Part shown: one piece after another, positions 10,490 to 21,432 of the stretch
Layout: each line of letters starts with the position of its first letter
Numbering within the stretch: the stretch's first letter is position 1
Assembly: GCF_002243045.1 (NCBI RefSeq)
Contig: NZ_MBKP01000004.1
Location: 1-64,000 of the forward strand
Origin: Methanolobus psychrotolerans
Lineage (GTDB): Archaea; Halobacteriota; Methanosarcinia; Methanosarcinales; Methanosarcinaceae
Direction: 5' to 3'
DNA length: 64,000 nucleotides
The notes under the pieces: generated by a model
Database searches by the model: none
The model's input: only the letters and a program-made list of their open reading frames with translations
Told to the model about the DNA's origin: nothing
Program-made: the position numbers and the translations under genes

Positions 10490-12637
10490 TTATTCCATCA
10501 TCAATGTCATGAGACTTTCCCTTGCTTCTTTTATTTCTTCAGTGGTCAGTTGTATCTTCGAATCTCCTATTCTGATGCTCAATACATTTCCTCCAACAGT
10601 TCCAATTATTGCATGTGGTACATCCTTCAGGAGTTCTTTAACAGCATCAGGTTCAGAAGTAACTACCAGTGCTCTTGCATATGATTCGGAAAACAGGATT
10701 TCATCTGCCCGGAGGGTGTCTCCTACATTGGTCAGGTTAATATCCGCACCATAGGTTTCACACATTTCGCAAATTGCAGCTGCAATTCCTCCAAGTGATA
10801 TATCGTGTGATGCACTGAGTTTTCTGCTTTTTACAAGGCTGATGAGCGCATCTATGATCTTTGTGACATTCTCAGGTACCTGTGGGGCTTTTCCTTCCTT
10901 TGCCTTTCCGATGATGTTGTAGTATTCAGAACCACCAAGCTCCTCACTCGTCGCCCCTACCAGAATTATAGTCTCGCATTCTTTTGTGAATATTCCGGAA
11001 GGTGCCATACTTACATCTTCGATGTAGCCCACAAGGCCTATGGATGGTGTAGGAGCTATTGCGGTCTTGAATTCCCCGCTTTCGTTGTAAAGAGAAACAT
11101 TTCCTCCCACAACAGGTATTGTCAGGTCTCTTGCCGCATCTCCGAGTCCGCGGATTGCGTGCTTGAATTGCCAGTATATGTCCGGTCTCTCAGGATTTCC
11201 AAAGTTCAGGCAATCTACAATAGCAATCCCTCGCGCTCCTTTTACTGCAATGTTCATGGCATTTTCAATAACAGTTCCTTTTGCGCCGGAATATGGGTCA
11301 AGCAGGGTGTGTCTTGGGTTGCAGCCGCATGAGAGTGCTATACCCTCATTGCCGTCAATACGCAGTATGCCTGCGTCATCACCTGGCTTTCGGACAGTAC
11401 GTACCTGAACTTCATGGTCGTATTGCCTGTAGATCCATCTCTTTGATGCTACATTATGGGATGAGAGTACGTCAAGAACAGCCTTTTTAAGGTCCGTCGG
11501 TACATCTGGTTTTTCCCCGATCTCACGGGGTGCGGGAGCCATAGATGGACGTTCAAAGGTTGGTGCTCCTTCTGTTAATAGTTTAATTGGTATGTCTGCA
11601 ACAATCTCTCCTTTGAACACAACAGTGTAGTTCAGCTTTTGAGTGAGTTCTCCTATCATGCTTCCGTTAAGGTCGAACTTCGTTGCGATATCCAGAACAG
11701 CATCCACATTTTCAGGTTCTACTTCAAAAAGCATACGTTCCTGTGATTCTGCAATGAGTATCTCATAGGGTACCATGCCGGTCTCCCGCAGAATTACATT
11801 GTCAGCAATGATCCTCATTCCGAGGTTGCCTTTCGATGCCATTTCTGAACTTGCTCCTGCAAGTCCTGCGGCACCAAGGTCCCTGCATGACTTTACATAT
11901 CCTTTTCCGATGGCTTCGAGGGTTGCTTCAATTAACAGTTTCTCTGTGAAAGGGTCGCCTATCTGGATACTTGGCCTGTCCTCTGCCTCTGAATCTTCCG
12001 AAAGGTCCCTTGATGCAAAAGATGCGCCTCCAAGTCCGTCCCTTCCAGTAGTTGATCCTATCAATACAAGCTTGTTACCTGCTTTTTGTGCGCAGGCCGT
12101 TACAACATTCTCTTCACGTGCAAGTCCTACTGCAACCACATTTACCAGTGGGTTTCCACTGTATGATTTGTCAAAGAATGCCTCACCACGTACAACGGGC
12201 ACTCCGATACAGTTTCCATATCCTGCAATTCCCTCAATGATGTGTTCAAAGAGATAGAGGTTCTTAGGATTGTTAAGCGGTCCAAAGTATAGGGGGTCCA
12301 TAAGTGCAATCGGTCTTGCTCCCATGGAAATTATATCGCGCACAATGCCACCGACACCAGTGGCTGAGCCGTTGTATGGGTCTACGTATGAAGGATGATT
12401 GTGGCTCTCCATCCCGATTGCAAGTACCCACCCGTTTCCAAAATTTACAATGGCTGCGTCGTCTCCGGGACCAATAATGACCTTATCTCCGGTTGTTGTA
12501 AATGTCTTAAGCAGTGGTGCACTTGAGCGATATGAGCAGTGCTCACTCCACAGGTTCAGGAAACAGCCCTGCTCCACGAGATTTGGTTCCCTTCCCATCT
12601 TCTCTGTTATGATCTTAAAGTCATTTTCAGGTAACAT
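10490..12637 (-). CDS. purL: Phosphoribosylformylglycinamidine synthase II
   Basis: [45 protein letters not shown]. Confidence 0.95.
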   Translation of the reverse strand: MLPENDFKIITEKMGREPNLVEQGCFLNLWSEHCSYRSSAPLLKTFTTTGDKVIIGPGDDAAIVNFGNGWVLAIGMESHNHPSYVDPYNGSATGVGGIVRDIISMGARPIALMDPLYFGPLNNPKNLYLFEHIIEGIAGYGNCIGVPVVRGEAFFDKSYSGNPLVNVVAVGLAREENVVTACAQKAGNKLVLIGSTTGRDGLGGASFASRDLSEDSEAEDRPSIQIGDPFTEKLLIEATLEAIGKGYVKSCRDLGAAGLAGASSEMASKGNLGMRIIADNVILRETGMVPYEILIAESQERMLFEVEPENVDAVLDIATKFDLNGSMIGELTQKLNYTVVFKGEIVADIPIKLLTEGAPTFERPSMAPAPREIGEKPDVPTDLKKAVLDVLSSHNVASKRWIYRQYDHEVQVRTVRKPGDDAGILRIDGNEGIALSCGCNPRHTLLDPYSGAKGTVIENAMNIAVKGARGIAIVDCLNFGNPERPDIYWQFKHAIRGLGDAARDLTIPVVGGNVSLYNESGEFKTAIAPTPSIGLVGYIEDVSMAPSGIFTKECETIILVGATSEELGGSEYYNIIGKAKEGKAPQVPENVTKIIDALISLVKSRKLSASHDISLGGIAAAICEMCETYGADINLTNVGDTLRADEILFSESYARALVVTSEPDAVKELLKDVPHAIIGTVGGNVLSIRIGDSKIQLTTEEIKEARESLMTLMME

Positions 12638-12803
12638 TCATGTGCCTCAGGTTTAATATGATGATTAATTATAGTGGTTAAATACATTAATTAAATAAGT
12701 GCTTTTTCAGGGCTTTAAAGAACCCGGAATGTAATAAACGTTTCTTTGAACAGGTTTTAAGGCAGATTTCTATATTCTGGCCTATGTGCCGGCTATGCTC
12801 CTA

Positions 12804-13160
12804 TTAGCATTGATTCTCAAATTCAAATCTGTCGCCTGCACTGATTCCCATGTTCTGTGATTTACCGTGCGTAGTTTCGATGATGTATTTAACTTTATCT
12901 TTGCAGGAACATGTGCCAAGCCATGGACGCAGGCTTGTAGTCTTAATGACTCTTTTTTGCTCATCAAGAAAAATAGCATCAATGGGGAAATTAACAAAAA
13001 GCATGTGCAATGAGACTTTTTGTGTTTTTTTCATAACAAATACAAGGGCATAGTTATCATGTATCTTACTGCTGAACATGAGCCCTTTTACCTGCTTAAA
13101 TAAGCTGCAGGCAAAATCAATGTCCGTTGCTACTTCTTTACCATTAGATTTTAATATCAT
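12804..13160 (-). CDS. DUF192 family protein
   Basis: CSLFKQVKGLMF, MHMLFVNFPIDAIFLD-like motif; internal ATG at 13160 preferred over longer ORF. Confidence 0.75.
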   Translation of the reverse strand: MILKSNGKEVATDIDFACSLFKQVKGLMFSSKIHDNYALVFVMKKTQKVSLHMLFVNFPIDAIFLDEQKRVIKTTSLRPWLGTCSCKDKVKYIIETTHGKSQNMGISAGDRFEFENQC

Positions 13161-13249
13161 CGAAGTTTTACTCTTATCATCTATTTTAGTTAAATACACA
13201 TATATGGAGTGTTTAAAATAGATAATAATGTCGGAGGAAATACTGCAAG

Positions 13250-13558
13250 ATGAGTTCTGAAATGTGTTCAGTATGTGGATTGCCAAAAGAGCTTTGCATA
13301 TGTGAAGAAGTGGCAAAAGAACAGCAAAGAATAACTGTTAAAGTAAACAGAAGAAGGTACGGTAAGGAAGTAACAGTCGTAGATGGTTTAGATGCCCATG
13401 AAATCGATCTTCATGAACTTTCAACTTATCTCAAGTCTAAATTTGCATGTGGTGGTACAGTAAAAGGCAATTCCGTAGAATTGCAGGGCAACCACTTGAG
13501 CCGTATGAAGGACGTTCTTATTGAAAAAGGATTTTCTCCAGATCAGATCAAAAATTGA
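13250..13558 (+). CDS. Translation initiation factor aIF1 (SUI1 family)
   Basis: [15 protein letters not shown] zinc motif and SUI1 domain [21 protein letters not shown]. Confidence 0.93.
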   Translation: MSSEMCSVCGLPKELCICEEVAKEQQRITVKVNRRRYGKEVTVVDGLDAHEIDLHELSTYLKSKFACGGTVKGNSVELQGNHLSRMKDVLIEKGFSPDQIKN

Positions 13559-13569
13559 TTTTATTCTCT

Positions 13570-13596
13570 AATGTGTGGAATATCCACACATTTTTG
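13570..13596 (+). terminator. Hairpin plus T tract after aIF1
   Basis: AATGTGTGGA-ATA-TCCACACATT then TTT. Confidence 0.6.
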
Positions 13597-13672
13597 CGGG
13601 ATGTATTCTGCCTGCACACAGTCCTGAAGGATATTTATTTATTGCAAGTCTTCTCTACTATTTGTAGATATT

Positions 13673-14830
13673 ATGAAGCGAATCTATATGGATCATAGTG
13701 CAACCACTCCTGTGGACACTTTGGTGGTGGACGCCATGTTACCTTACTTTAGTGAAATGTTTGGTAATTCCTCCAGTTTGCACTCATTTGGCATGGAGGC
13801 AGCAGAAGCTCTTTCCACGGCACGAAAGCAGGTTGCAGATGCCATTGGTGCCCTGCCAGAAGAGATTATATTCACATCAGGAGGAACAGAATCGGATAAT
13901 CTGGCAATAAGAGGTGTGATTACACATAATTCCGGAAAAAAACACGTTATCACATCAGTCATAGAGCATCCTGCAGTGCTCAATACGTGTGCTTTTCTTG
14001 AAAGCCTGGGTCATGAGGTAACATACGTCCCGGTTGATGCTGAGGGGTTGATAGTTCTGTCTTTATTGGAAAGGTCCATTCGTGAGAACACAGTTCTCAT
14101 CAGTGTCATGCATGCCAACAATGAGGTCGGTACCATTCAACCAATAAAGGAAATTGCACAAATTGCAAAGAAACATAATATTTACTTCCATACAGATGCA
14201 GTACAGAGTGTGGGAAAAATCCCTGTAAATGTGGACGACCTTGGGATTGATATGCTCTCCCTTTCGTCTCATAAGATCCACGGGCCAAAAGGTGTTGGTG
14301 TACTGTATGTCCGCAAGGGCACAATAATTGAACCAATTGTCTTTGGTGGCAATCATGAAAAAGGTATGCGCTCGGGGACTGAGAACATCCCGGGTATTGT
14401 GGGTCTTGGTAAGGCAATGGTTCTTGCGCAGCAGCGCCTGGATACTGATTCAAAGTACATGCAGCAAATGCGTGATGGTATTATAAGTAAGATATTTTGC
14501 TCAGTTGCGGATGTTCGTCTTAACGGTCATCCAACGCAACGTCTTCCTAATAATGTAAACTTAAGTTTCAAGTACGTTGAGGGTGAATCCATGCTAATGC
14601 TCCTTGATATGAAGGGAATTGCAGTATCTACCGGCTCAGCATGTTCTTCCAAATCCTTAAAGGCATCACATGTGCTTAGCTCTCTTAATATAGAGGACGA
14701 TTATATACATGGTTCCCTGAGGATAAGTCTTGGAAGAGAGAACACAATTGAAGATGAAGATTATCTGGTTGAGAGCCTGAAGGAAACAGTTTTTAGGCTG
14801 AGGATGATGTCTCCACTTTCCAGCCAATGA
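13673..14830 (+). CDS. nifS: Cysteine desulfurase NifS/IscS
   Basis: YMDHSATTPVD, SSHKIHGPKGVGVLYVRK (PLP Lys), STGSACSSKSLKASHVL (active Cys). Confidence 0.95.
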   Translation: MKRIYMDHSATTPVDTLVVDAMLPYFSEMFGNSSSLHSFGMEAAEALSTARKQVADAIGALPEEIIFTSGGTESDNLAIRGVITHNSGKKHVITSVIEHPAVLNTCAFLESLGHEVTYVPVDAEGLIVLSLLERSIRENTVLISVMHANNEVGTIQPIKEIAQIAKKHNIYFHTDAVQSVGKIPVNVDDLGIDMLSLSSHKIHGPKGVGVLYVRKGTIIEPIVFGGNHEKGMRSGTENIPGIVGLGKAMVLAQQRLDTDSKYMQQMRDGIISKIFCSVADVRLNGHPTQRLPNNVNLSFKYVEGESMLMLLDMKGIAVSTGSACSSKSLKASHVLSSLNIEDDYIHGSLRISLGRENTIEDEDYLVESLKETVFRLRMMSPLSSQ

Positions 14831-14847
14831 TGTAAGGAGGAGTAAGT

Positions 14848-15216
14848 CTGTATTCAAAGAAAGTTATTGAGGAATTCAGCAATCCCCAAAACGTGGGCAT
14901 CATAGAGGATGCTGATGGTGTGGGTGAGATTGGAAGCACCGTAGATGGCGATATAATAAATATCTCCATCAAGATTAAAGACAATGTGATTGAAGATGTC
15001 AAATTCAAGACATTTGGTTGTGTTGTTGCTATCTCCACATCAAGCATGGTTACGAATCTGGCAAAAGGAAAGACGATTGCTGAAGCTCTTGCATTAACAA
15101 ATAAAGATGTTATCACTGCTCTGGATGGTCTTCCTGAAGGAAAGGACAGGTGCTCGGGCTTTGCCCTTGATGCCCTTAAGCGGGCTATTGAAGATTACCA
15201 GCATAAAAATAAATGA
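14848..15216 (+). CDS. nifU: NifU/IscU-like Fe-S scaffold, probable CTG start
   Basis: (L)YSKKVIEEFSNPQNVG...FKTFGCVVAISTSS...RCSGFALDALKRAI; AAGGAGG 7 nt before CTG at 14848. Confidence 0.9.
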   Translation: MYSKKVIEEFSNPQNVGIIEDADGVGEIGSTVDGDIINISIKIKDNVIEDVKFKTFGCVVAISTSSMVTNLAKGKTIAEALALTNKDVITALDGLPEGKDRCSGFALDALKRAIEDYQHKNK

Positions 15217-15237
15217 CAACAAAAAAGGTGGCTTCTT

Positions 15238-15600
15238 GTGAAAACAACATGTGAGATCATGGTTCAACGGGTACTGCCTGCTATACGTGCAGAGCTTGCA
15301 AGATGCATGATCTGGGACCATGGGAAAAACCAGCAGGAAGTTGCGGAAGTACTGATGCTTTCAAGAGCAGCCGTGTCTCAGTACCTGAATGAAAAACGTG
15401 GGGCAGAGGTTGATTTTTCAGAGGATGCCCAGCAGGAGATACAAAGATTTGCTGCAAGCTTACTTGAAGGAATGAATTCCAGGGACCAGGTTGCTGGAAT
15501 GTGCAACGTTTGCAAGTTCGTCCAACGTTCCGGCTGGCTCAATAAGAACGAACCTGATGCAGGTTATTGTGTTCTTTGCGGAGATGGCGAGGACCATTGA
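15238..15600 (+). CDS. HTH transcriptional regulator with C-terminal CxxC...CxxC
   Basis: NQQEVAEVLMLSRAAVSQYLNEKRG HTH; CNVCKFV...YCVLCGDG; GTG start. Confidence 0.8.
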   Translation: MKTTCEIMVQRVLPAIRAELARCMIWDHGKNQQEVAEVLMLSRAAVSQYLNEKRGAEVDFSEDAQQEIQRFAASLLEGMNSRDQVAGMCNVCKFVQRSGWLNKNEPDAGYCVLCGDGEDH

Positions 15601-16823
15601 CTCCGAATCTTTGCATAAAATGTAAGGGGAAAGGTCTCTGTGGAAGGCCAAGATGCCCTATCCTGGAAAAATTCAAGTCTATAGAATCTGTAATCCCTAA
15701 ATCCTCAGGTGAAACTTCTATTTTTGGAGCATCTCCTCCATCGGTTTTTGTAGGGAGATACAATTATCCGGAGGTAAGGGCAGGCCCCATGATACCGCCC
15801 CAGCTTGGTGGGGATGAGGCAATGTTACTCGAAGACCCTAAAGCTTTGCTAAAAATGAATATACAGGATGTTATATCCTCCCGTTCCCAGCTTGTAAGGG
15901 CTAATACCGGCATTAATGTGAAAAATGCCCACTTACCTGATAATCCTTTGATCGAGAGATCACAGGAGCTAGCTCTTTCAAAAAAACCAGTGGATACTGA
16001 AGCCTGGTTCAATAAACCCATAAGTAACAAGCTCAAGTTCGATAATGTCCTGACGCCTATGGGTCCTTCAGGTGACCTGAAAAAATTCGATATAACGGAG
16101 AATCCCAAAGTCCCAAAGAAAGTGGATGCTCTGGTCTATGACACCGATGCACTTGCAAAGGATGCAATATCTGAATTATGGGACAGTAATATCCCGGCGG
16201 AACACATCACCCGCCTTCTTTCGATCGGGCTTTTGGGCCAGGAAAGAAAACTGGTTCCAACCCGATGGTCCATAACTGCAGTTGATGACATGGTGGGAAA
16301 AGACCTTCTTAGAGGTATAAGGGACTACCAGCAGTTAAGTGAAGTTCAGGTTTTCAATGGCGGTGTATTTGGCAACCACTTTGAGATCGTTCTCATTCCC
16401 CGTATGTTCTCATTTGAATTAATAGAAGTCTGGATGCCACGTACCGTCTGGTCAGGAGGGAACACGTGGATTGAAGCAGATAACGAGGGCTTTAGTGGGA
16501 AAAAGAATTATTCTAATCTTGCAGGCGGTTATTATGCGGCTCGCCTGGGTGCTCTTGAATATCTTCATTCCATACACAGGCAGGCAACTGTATTCATGGT
16601 GAGGGAGATAAGGCCTGAATACTGGGCACCTCTTGGTGTATGGGTTGTCAGGGAAGGTGTCAGGAAAGCTTTCAATAGTGAAGTCCGGAGATTTGAGTCC
16701 GTAGAACTGGCACTTGCAGATATTTCAATGCGTTTGAATACCTCTTCCTCGCAATGGATGCCAAAAACCTCTCTATTACCAGATATCCGCTTCCAGCGGA
16801 CACTTGATTCTTTCTTTAAATGA
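15597..16823 (+). CDS. nreA: Nre family DNA repair protein
   Basis: CIKCKGKGLCGRPRCPI zinc motif, SPSVFVGRYNYPEVRAGP-like region, C-terminal PIP-like QRTLDSFF; probable TTG start overlapping upstream stop. Confidence 0.85.
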   Translation: MTPNLCIKCKGKGLCGRPRCPILEKFKSIESVIPKSSGETSIFGASPPSVFVGRYNYPEVRAGPMIPPQLGGDEAMLLEDPKALLKMNIQDVISSRSQLVRANTGINVKNAHLPDNPLIERSQELALSKKPVDTEAWFNKPISNKLKFDNVLTPMGPSGDLKKFDITENPKVPKKVDALVYDTDALAKDAISELWDSNIPAEHITRLLSIGLLGQERKLVPTRWSITAVDDMVGKDLLRGIRDYQQLSEVQVFNGGVFGNHFEIVLIPRMFSFELIEVWMPRTVWSGGNTWIEADNEGFSGKKNYSNLAGGYYAARLGALEYLHSIHRQATVFMVREIRPEYWAPLGVWVVREGVRKAFNSEVRRFESVELALADISMRLNTSSSQWMPKTSLLPDIRFQRTLDSFFK

Positions 16824-16924
16824 TGTCTATATAGATTATATAGCACTATATATAATATGGCACGCACATTTATGTCAGTGGTTTCCCTTGCCATACTACA
16901 TCTATATAGTGGAGAATATTATCG

Positions 16925-17962
16925 ATGAGTCTTTTTGATCCTCTCGTATTGTTACTGGTTGCAGCAGGTCTGTATATGGCATGGAACATAGGTGCCAACG
17001 ACCTTGCAAATGCCATGGGAACGTCAGTAGGCAGTGGGGCGCTGTCTATCAAACAGGTAATAATCATCGCAGGTATTTGCGAGTTTGCTGGTGCCGTATT
17101 CTTTGGTAAAAGGGTCACGTCCACTATTGCCAAAGGTATTGTACCTGTTGATTCCATCAGTGCTATAGATCCGCATCTTGTGGCCGTTGGAATGCTTGCA
17201 GCAATCCTTGCAGCAGGTTTCTGGATCACTCTTGCTACTTTTTATAATCTGCCCGTATCAACAACTCATTCTATTGTGGGTGCAGTTCTTGGATTTGGTC
17301 TGATGGCAGCATATAAAGGCATCATTGGTTTTGAAGAGATCAGCTGGTCGGTACTTGGTAAAATAGTTGGCAGTTGGCTGGTCTCACCACTTCTTGGTGC
17401 ATTGCTTGCTTATATCATATTTTCTTTTATCCGGTATTTCATTCTGCAAAAAGCGGATGACCCTTACAGTATTGAGAAAAAATTCGTCTTTCTTCAGACA
17501 ATGACCGCATGTTACATTGCCTTTGCACATGGTTCCAATGATGTGGCAAACGCAATCGGTCCGCTTTATGCAGGATTGAACGCACTTGGTATGGCAGGTC
17601 TTAACATTCCTATTTGGGTAATGGTTCTTGGAGGGTTGGGGATGGTTGTAGGACTTGCGACATGGGGGCACCGTGTGATCGAAACAATCGGTACTCGCAT
17701 AACTGAACTGACTCCGACACGAGGTTTCTCAGCAGAATTTGCCACAGCTTCTGTGGTGGTCCTTCATAGTTACAGTTCCCTGCCGATATCAACGACACAC
17801 ACCCTCGTGGGTTCTGTTATAGGTGTTGGTCTTGCAGGCGGTCTTGCAGCGGTTGATTTAAGTGTTATCGGTAAGATAGCTGTTTCCTGGATAGTTACTG
17901 TGCCAGTGGCGGCACTTACATCTGCGTTAATATTTGCGGGACTATTGGGAGTTGGAATATGA
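16925..17962 (+). CDS. pit: Inorganic phosphate transporter (Pit family)
   Basis: [21 protein letters not shown] and [15 protein letters not shown] duplicated PHO4 signatures. Confidence 0.93.
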   Translation: MSLFDPLVLLLVAAGLYMAWNIGANDLANAMGTSVGSGALSIKQVIIIAGICEFAGAVFFGKRVTSTIAKGIVPVDSISAIDPHLVAVGMLAAILAAGFWITLATFYNLPVSTTHSIVGAVLGFGLMAAYKGIIGFEEISWSVLGKIVGSWLVSPLLGALLAYIIFSFIRYFILQKADDPYSIEKKFVFLQTMTACYIAFAHGSNDVANAIGPLYAGLNALGMAGLNIPIWVMVLGGLGMVVGLATWGHRVIETIGTRITELTPTRGFSAEFATASVVVLHSYSSLPISTTHTLVGSVIGVGLAGGLAAVDLSVIGKIAVSWIVTVPVAALTSALIFAGLLGVGI

Positions 17963-18651
17963 TAAAAAAAGAGTATATACGTTCTGTATTGAACATATTT
18001 GCGAGTTCTCCTTTCAAACCACTGGTAATGCATGCCAACAAAGGCGGCGATTGTGTCAGGAAACTTAATGAATCCCTGCTCGCTTTCTGCGATGGTGACA
18101 TGGAGAAAGTAGAGGCATTAAACCATGAGATCGATGTCATTGAACACGAAGCTGATGTCATAAAACAAACTATCCGCTCCGAGCTGTCCTCATCCATAAT
18201 GCTTCCCGTGCATGTAATTGACCTGCTCAACTTCCTCAAACCACAGGACTCAATATCAGATGATGCCCAGGAGGTATCATTCTGGCTTACTGTAAGGAAG
18301 TTCGAGGCACCTGATGATATACGTGACGGATTCAGGGAGTTAATGGCGAAGACACTTGAAACAGTGGAATTGTATGAAGATCTTGTCTCAACTCTTGGCG
18401 AATTACTGGAAACATCTTTCAGTAAGAGGGATGTTGAAGACACGCTTCATCTTGTAGTAAAAGTAGAGGAAATGGAACATCAGGTAGATGTTATCGAAAA
18501 AGACCTGACAAAAATGATTTTCAGAAATGAAGATACAATCGGGGCACTTGGTGTATATCACCTGGCTCGCCTTGTGAGGAGTATTGGTGATATTGCCGAC
18601 AAGTCTGAACATGCGGCCGACAGGTTAAGGACAATGATCTTGAGAAGGTAA
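17959..18651 (+). CDS. PhoU-like DUF47 (TIGR00153-type) protein
   Basis: [39 protein letters not shown]; 4-nt overlap with pit. Confidence 0.88.
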   Translation: MIKKEYIRSVLNIFASSPFKPLVMHANKGGDCVRKLNESLLAFCDGDMEKVEALNHEIDVIEHEADVIKQTIRSELSSSIMLPVHVIDLLNFLKPQDSISDDAQEVSFWLTVRKFEAPDDIRDGFRELMAKTLETVELYEDLVSTLGELLETSFSKRDVEDTLHLVVKVEEMEHQVDVIEKDLTKMIFRNEDTIGALGVYHLARLVRSIGDIADKSEHAADRLRTMILRR

Positions 18652-18665
18652 TAACCTTCTCCTTC

Positions 18666-20117
18666 TCACTTATGAAGGCATCCATCTTCGTTCATCTTTT
18701 TAAGTAATTCTATTATCGAATATGCCGCACGGGTAATTCCCATACTTCTTTTATCCGTATCGGTGCCTGCTGTATAAAGCCCTCTGATGGGTGTTCTCAC
18801 ATCGGCAAAATAACCATCTATTGTCACAGCTGCCTTTTCGGGGATGGTTATCTGGTTGTGCTTCATCTCGATATGGTCTTCAATTCCCGGAATTGCATTA
18901 TATATGGTCTCATATGCTTTTTTTATCTGGCTGTCTTCGCTCTTTTTCCCATCAATTATGAATGTGAAGCCCACAAGTTGTTTACCCTTTGGCGCCAGCG
19001 AAGCATCATAATTGCTGATGGGCATGGCCCAGTAGGGTGCGTTTTTAAACCAGATTTCTGATCCAATATAGCTGAATTCCTCCATCACAGAATCAAGCCC
19101 TGTCCAGGCGGTCAGGCTCTTGGTATGTACAACACCCTTGAGTTCCTGGATGTAAGAGTTTGGAAGACTCTCGATCATGGAGGGAAAGTCGGTGACAAAT
19201 CCTGTGTATATTACCCTCTGGGCATTGTATACTTCATCAGCCTCCACACCGGTAACCTTACCCTTTTCCGTTAGTATCTTCTTTACTTCACAGCCGGTTT
19301 TTATCTCTACTGTCTTTGGAAGTGAGAACAAAAGGGCATTGAGAAGTGCTTTTAATCCTCTTCTGGGATAACCCTGGGAATAGGCGACCTTGTTTGTTGC
19401 AAGTCTCCCAAGAGACGTAAATGGATTTGACACTTTATTGATCCTTGTCTGCAATGAAGCATGCAGGTTTGGTGGCAGTATGGATCTGGGGACAGGTTCC
19501 ACAGCCATCTTCTCATTTGATTTCATTATATTCTCAAGCTGCTCTTCCGGCACACTGTCGCGCACAAAACTGCTGCCTGCAAGAATCCTTTGCACAGATG
19601 TCTGTTTCATATCCTTGCCAGAAAGGAAGTGACAGATGGTATTGACGAAATCATATGTATCTGCTGAAAGGTTGCCTGGCATGAATTCATACACTGATTG
19701 TTTTGCCAGGTCAGTCCCAAATGTAGAAAGAGTAAGTGCCTTTGTGATGGCCTGCGTGAGAACTATCCTATCTTTGCGCGGAAGAATATCGAATGTGACA
19801 AATTCCTTGATATTTGAAGGAACTTTCATGAACTGGTTCTCAGTTCTGATGTAATAGTTTCCGTAATCCTCAAAGACCGGAACGTAATCAAAATAATTGT
19901 CCATGAGCCTTCTTAGAGGTCCTACTTCAAGGTGTGTGATTGCATGAGCGCCTGTATCTACCTGGAAACCATCAACCACGTAGCTGTTACAATTGCCGCC
20001 AACAAATTTGTTTTTTTCAAGTACAAGTACTTTATTTCCGTGTTTAGAAAGGGTGAGAGCGGATAAAAGTCCGCTTATACCTGCACCCACAACTATCACA
20101 TCGTAATTTTCCATCAT
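18666..20117 (-). CDS. FAD-dependent oxidoreductase, phytoene-dehydrogenase-like
   Basis: DVIVVGAGISGLLSALTLSKHGNKVLVLEKN Rossmann motif; C-term GLYTAGTDTDKRSMGI. Confidence 0.85.
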   Translation of the reverse strand: MMENYDVIVVGAGISGLLSALTLSKHGNKVLVLEKNKFVGGNCNSYVVDGFQVDTGAHAITHLEVGPLRRLMDNYFDYVPVFEDYGNYYIRTENQFMKVPSNIKEFVTFDILPRKDRIVLTQAITKALTLSTFGTDLAKQSVYEFMPGNLSADTYDFVNTICHFLSGKDMKQTSVQRILAGSSFVRDSVPEEQLENIMKSNEKMAVEPVPRSILPPNLHASLQTRINKVSNPFTSLGRLATNKVAYSQGYPRRGLKALLNALLFSLPKTVEIKTGCEVKKILTEKGKVTGVEADEVYNAQRVIYTGFVTDFPSMIESLPNSYIQELKGVVHTKSLTAWTGLDSVMEEFSYIGSEIWFKNAPYWAMPISNYDASLAPKGKQLVGFTFIIDGKKSEDSQIKKAYETIYNAIPGIEDHIEMKHNQITIPEKAAVTIDGYFADVRTPIRGLYTAGTDTDKRSMGITRAAYSIIELLKKMNEDGCLHK

Positions 20118-20147
20118 ATCCCCTCATTACGAGCAAAATGTGTGTGC

Positions 20148-20867
20148 TTATTCAAAGATCTCAGGCACTATACGCCTGGCAACTTCTTCGTATGCCTTGG
20201 AAAGGTCTCCCTTGTCAAAGCGGAAAATATCCTTGTCCATAGACTGGCCGGTGCTTTTATCCCAGAGACGGCATGTATCGCATGATATCTCATCTGCTAC
20301 AACGATCTTGCCGTCAACCCTTCCGAACTCAAGTTTGAAATCCGGGAGTAGAAACCCTTTTTTATCAAGGTATTTTACAAGTATATCATTGACCTTCAGG
20401 GCCATAGTGCGGATCTGAGCAATCTCTTCATAGGTGGCAATTCCCATGGCTACTGCGATATCTTCGTTAATCATAGGGTCGCCATGCTCATCGCTCTTGT
20501 AATCCATCACAAGTACAGGTGTTTTGAATACAGTACCTTCCTTAATAGGATACTTACGTGTAATGGAGCCCGCAGCAATGTTACGTGGAATTACTTCGAT
20601 CAGTATTATCTCGACAGCACGAACAAGCATCTCATTGTCAGATACCATGCTTATGTAGTGAGTAGGAATTCCTTCATCTTCAAGCATTTCAAAGATTTTT
20701 TTTGATATCTGGGCATTGAAATAACCCTTGTTCTTAGCTTCACTTTTCTTCTTGCCATCAAATGCCGTTAGGCTGTCCCTGAACTCGGATATAAGTTTTT
20801 CCGGGTCTTCAGTTTTGTAGATGGTCTTCGCTTTTCCTGAGTACAACTGTTCTTTTTTCATATGCAT
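20148..20867 (-). CDS. purC: SAICAR synthetase
   Basis: [35 protein letters not shown]. Confidence 0.95.
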   Translation of the reverse strand: MHMKKEQLYSGKAKTIYKTEDPEKLISEFRDSLTAFDGKKKSEAKNKGYFNAQISKKIFEMLEDEGIPTHYISMVSDNEMLVRAVEIILIEVIPRNIAAGSITRKYPIKEGTVFKTPVLVMDYKSDEHGDPMINEDIAVAMGIATYEEIAQIRTMALKVNDILVKYLDKKGFLLPDFKLEFGRVDGKIVVADEISCDTCRLWDKSTGQSMDKDIFRFDKGDLSKAYEEVARRIVPEIFE

Positions 20868-20998
20868 CCTCTTTTTGTTAATGGCTTTGTTGGTTACTCT
20901 TTATACCAGATGTTCTATAATTATTTATGTCTTAATTTAAGTATAATAAAAGTATTATTACTGCATACTAAATGTTATTATGGTATGAATGATTATAG

Positions 20999-21430
20999 GT
21001 GAATCATATGGAACAGGAACTTATGCGCATAGGGGTATCGCTTCCCGAAAATCTTCTGACCAAATTTGACACGATCATCGAACAGAGGGGTTACTCATCC
21101 CGTTCAGAGGGAATACGGGACTCAATTAGGAACTATATTACTCATTATGAATGGATGAGTGATGTGAAAGGCAGGCGTGTAGGTACTATAACTTTGATAT
21201 ATGATCATACAAAACGTGGCCTTTCAAGTGCTCTAACTGAAATACAGCATGATTATTCTCATATTATTAAGTCTTCTGTCCACATTCATCTTGACCACGA
21301 CAACTGTCTGGAAGTCATCATACTGGATGGCGAAGGCGAAGAGGTAAAAGCGGTTGCAGAAAGGACAATGGCACTAAAAGGTGTCAATTACGTAAAACTC
21401 AATACAGCTCTTCCTACAGAGAAATTGTAA
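20999..21430 (+). CDS. nikR: NikR-type nickel-responsive regulator
   Basis: [39 protein letters not shown] plus metal-binding domain with [12 protein letters not shown]. Confidence 0.93.
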   Translation: MNHMEQELMRIGVSLPENLLTKFDTIIEQRGYSSRSEGIRDSIRNYITHYEWMSDVKGRRVGTITLIYDHTKRGLSSALTEIQHDYSHIIKSSVHIHLDHDNCLEVIILDGEGEEVKAVAERTMALKGVNYVKLNTALPTEKL

Positions 21431-21432
21431 AC

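Noticed and set aside
11775-12257. 160-aa plus-strand ORF
   Set aside because: Antisense to purL, no recognizable motifs
13161-13316. N-terminal extension of the DUF192 ORF
   Set aside because: Extension overlaps the divergent aIF1 gene and its promoter; family N-terminus fits the internal ATG at 13160
17916-18443. 175-aa minus-strand ORF
   Set aside because: Antisense to the PhoU-like gene
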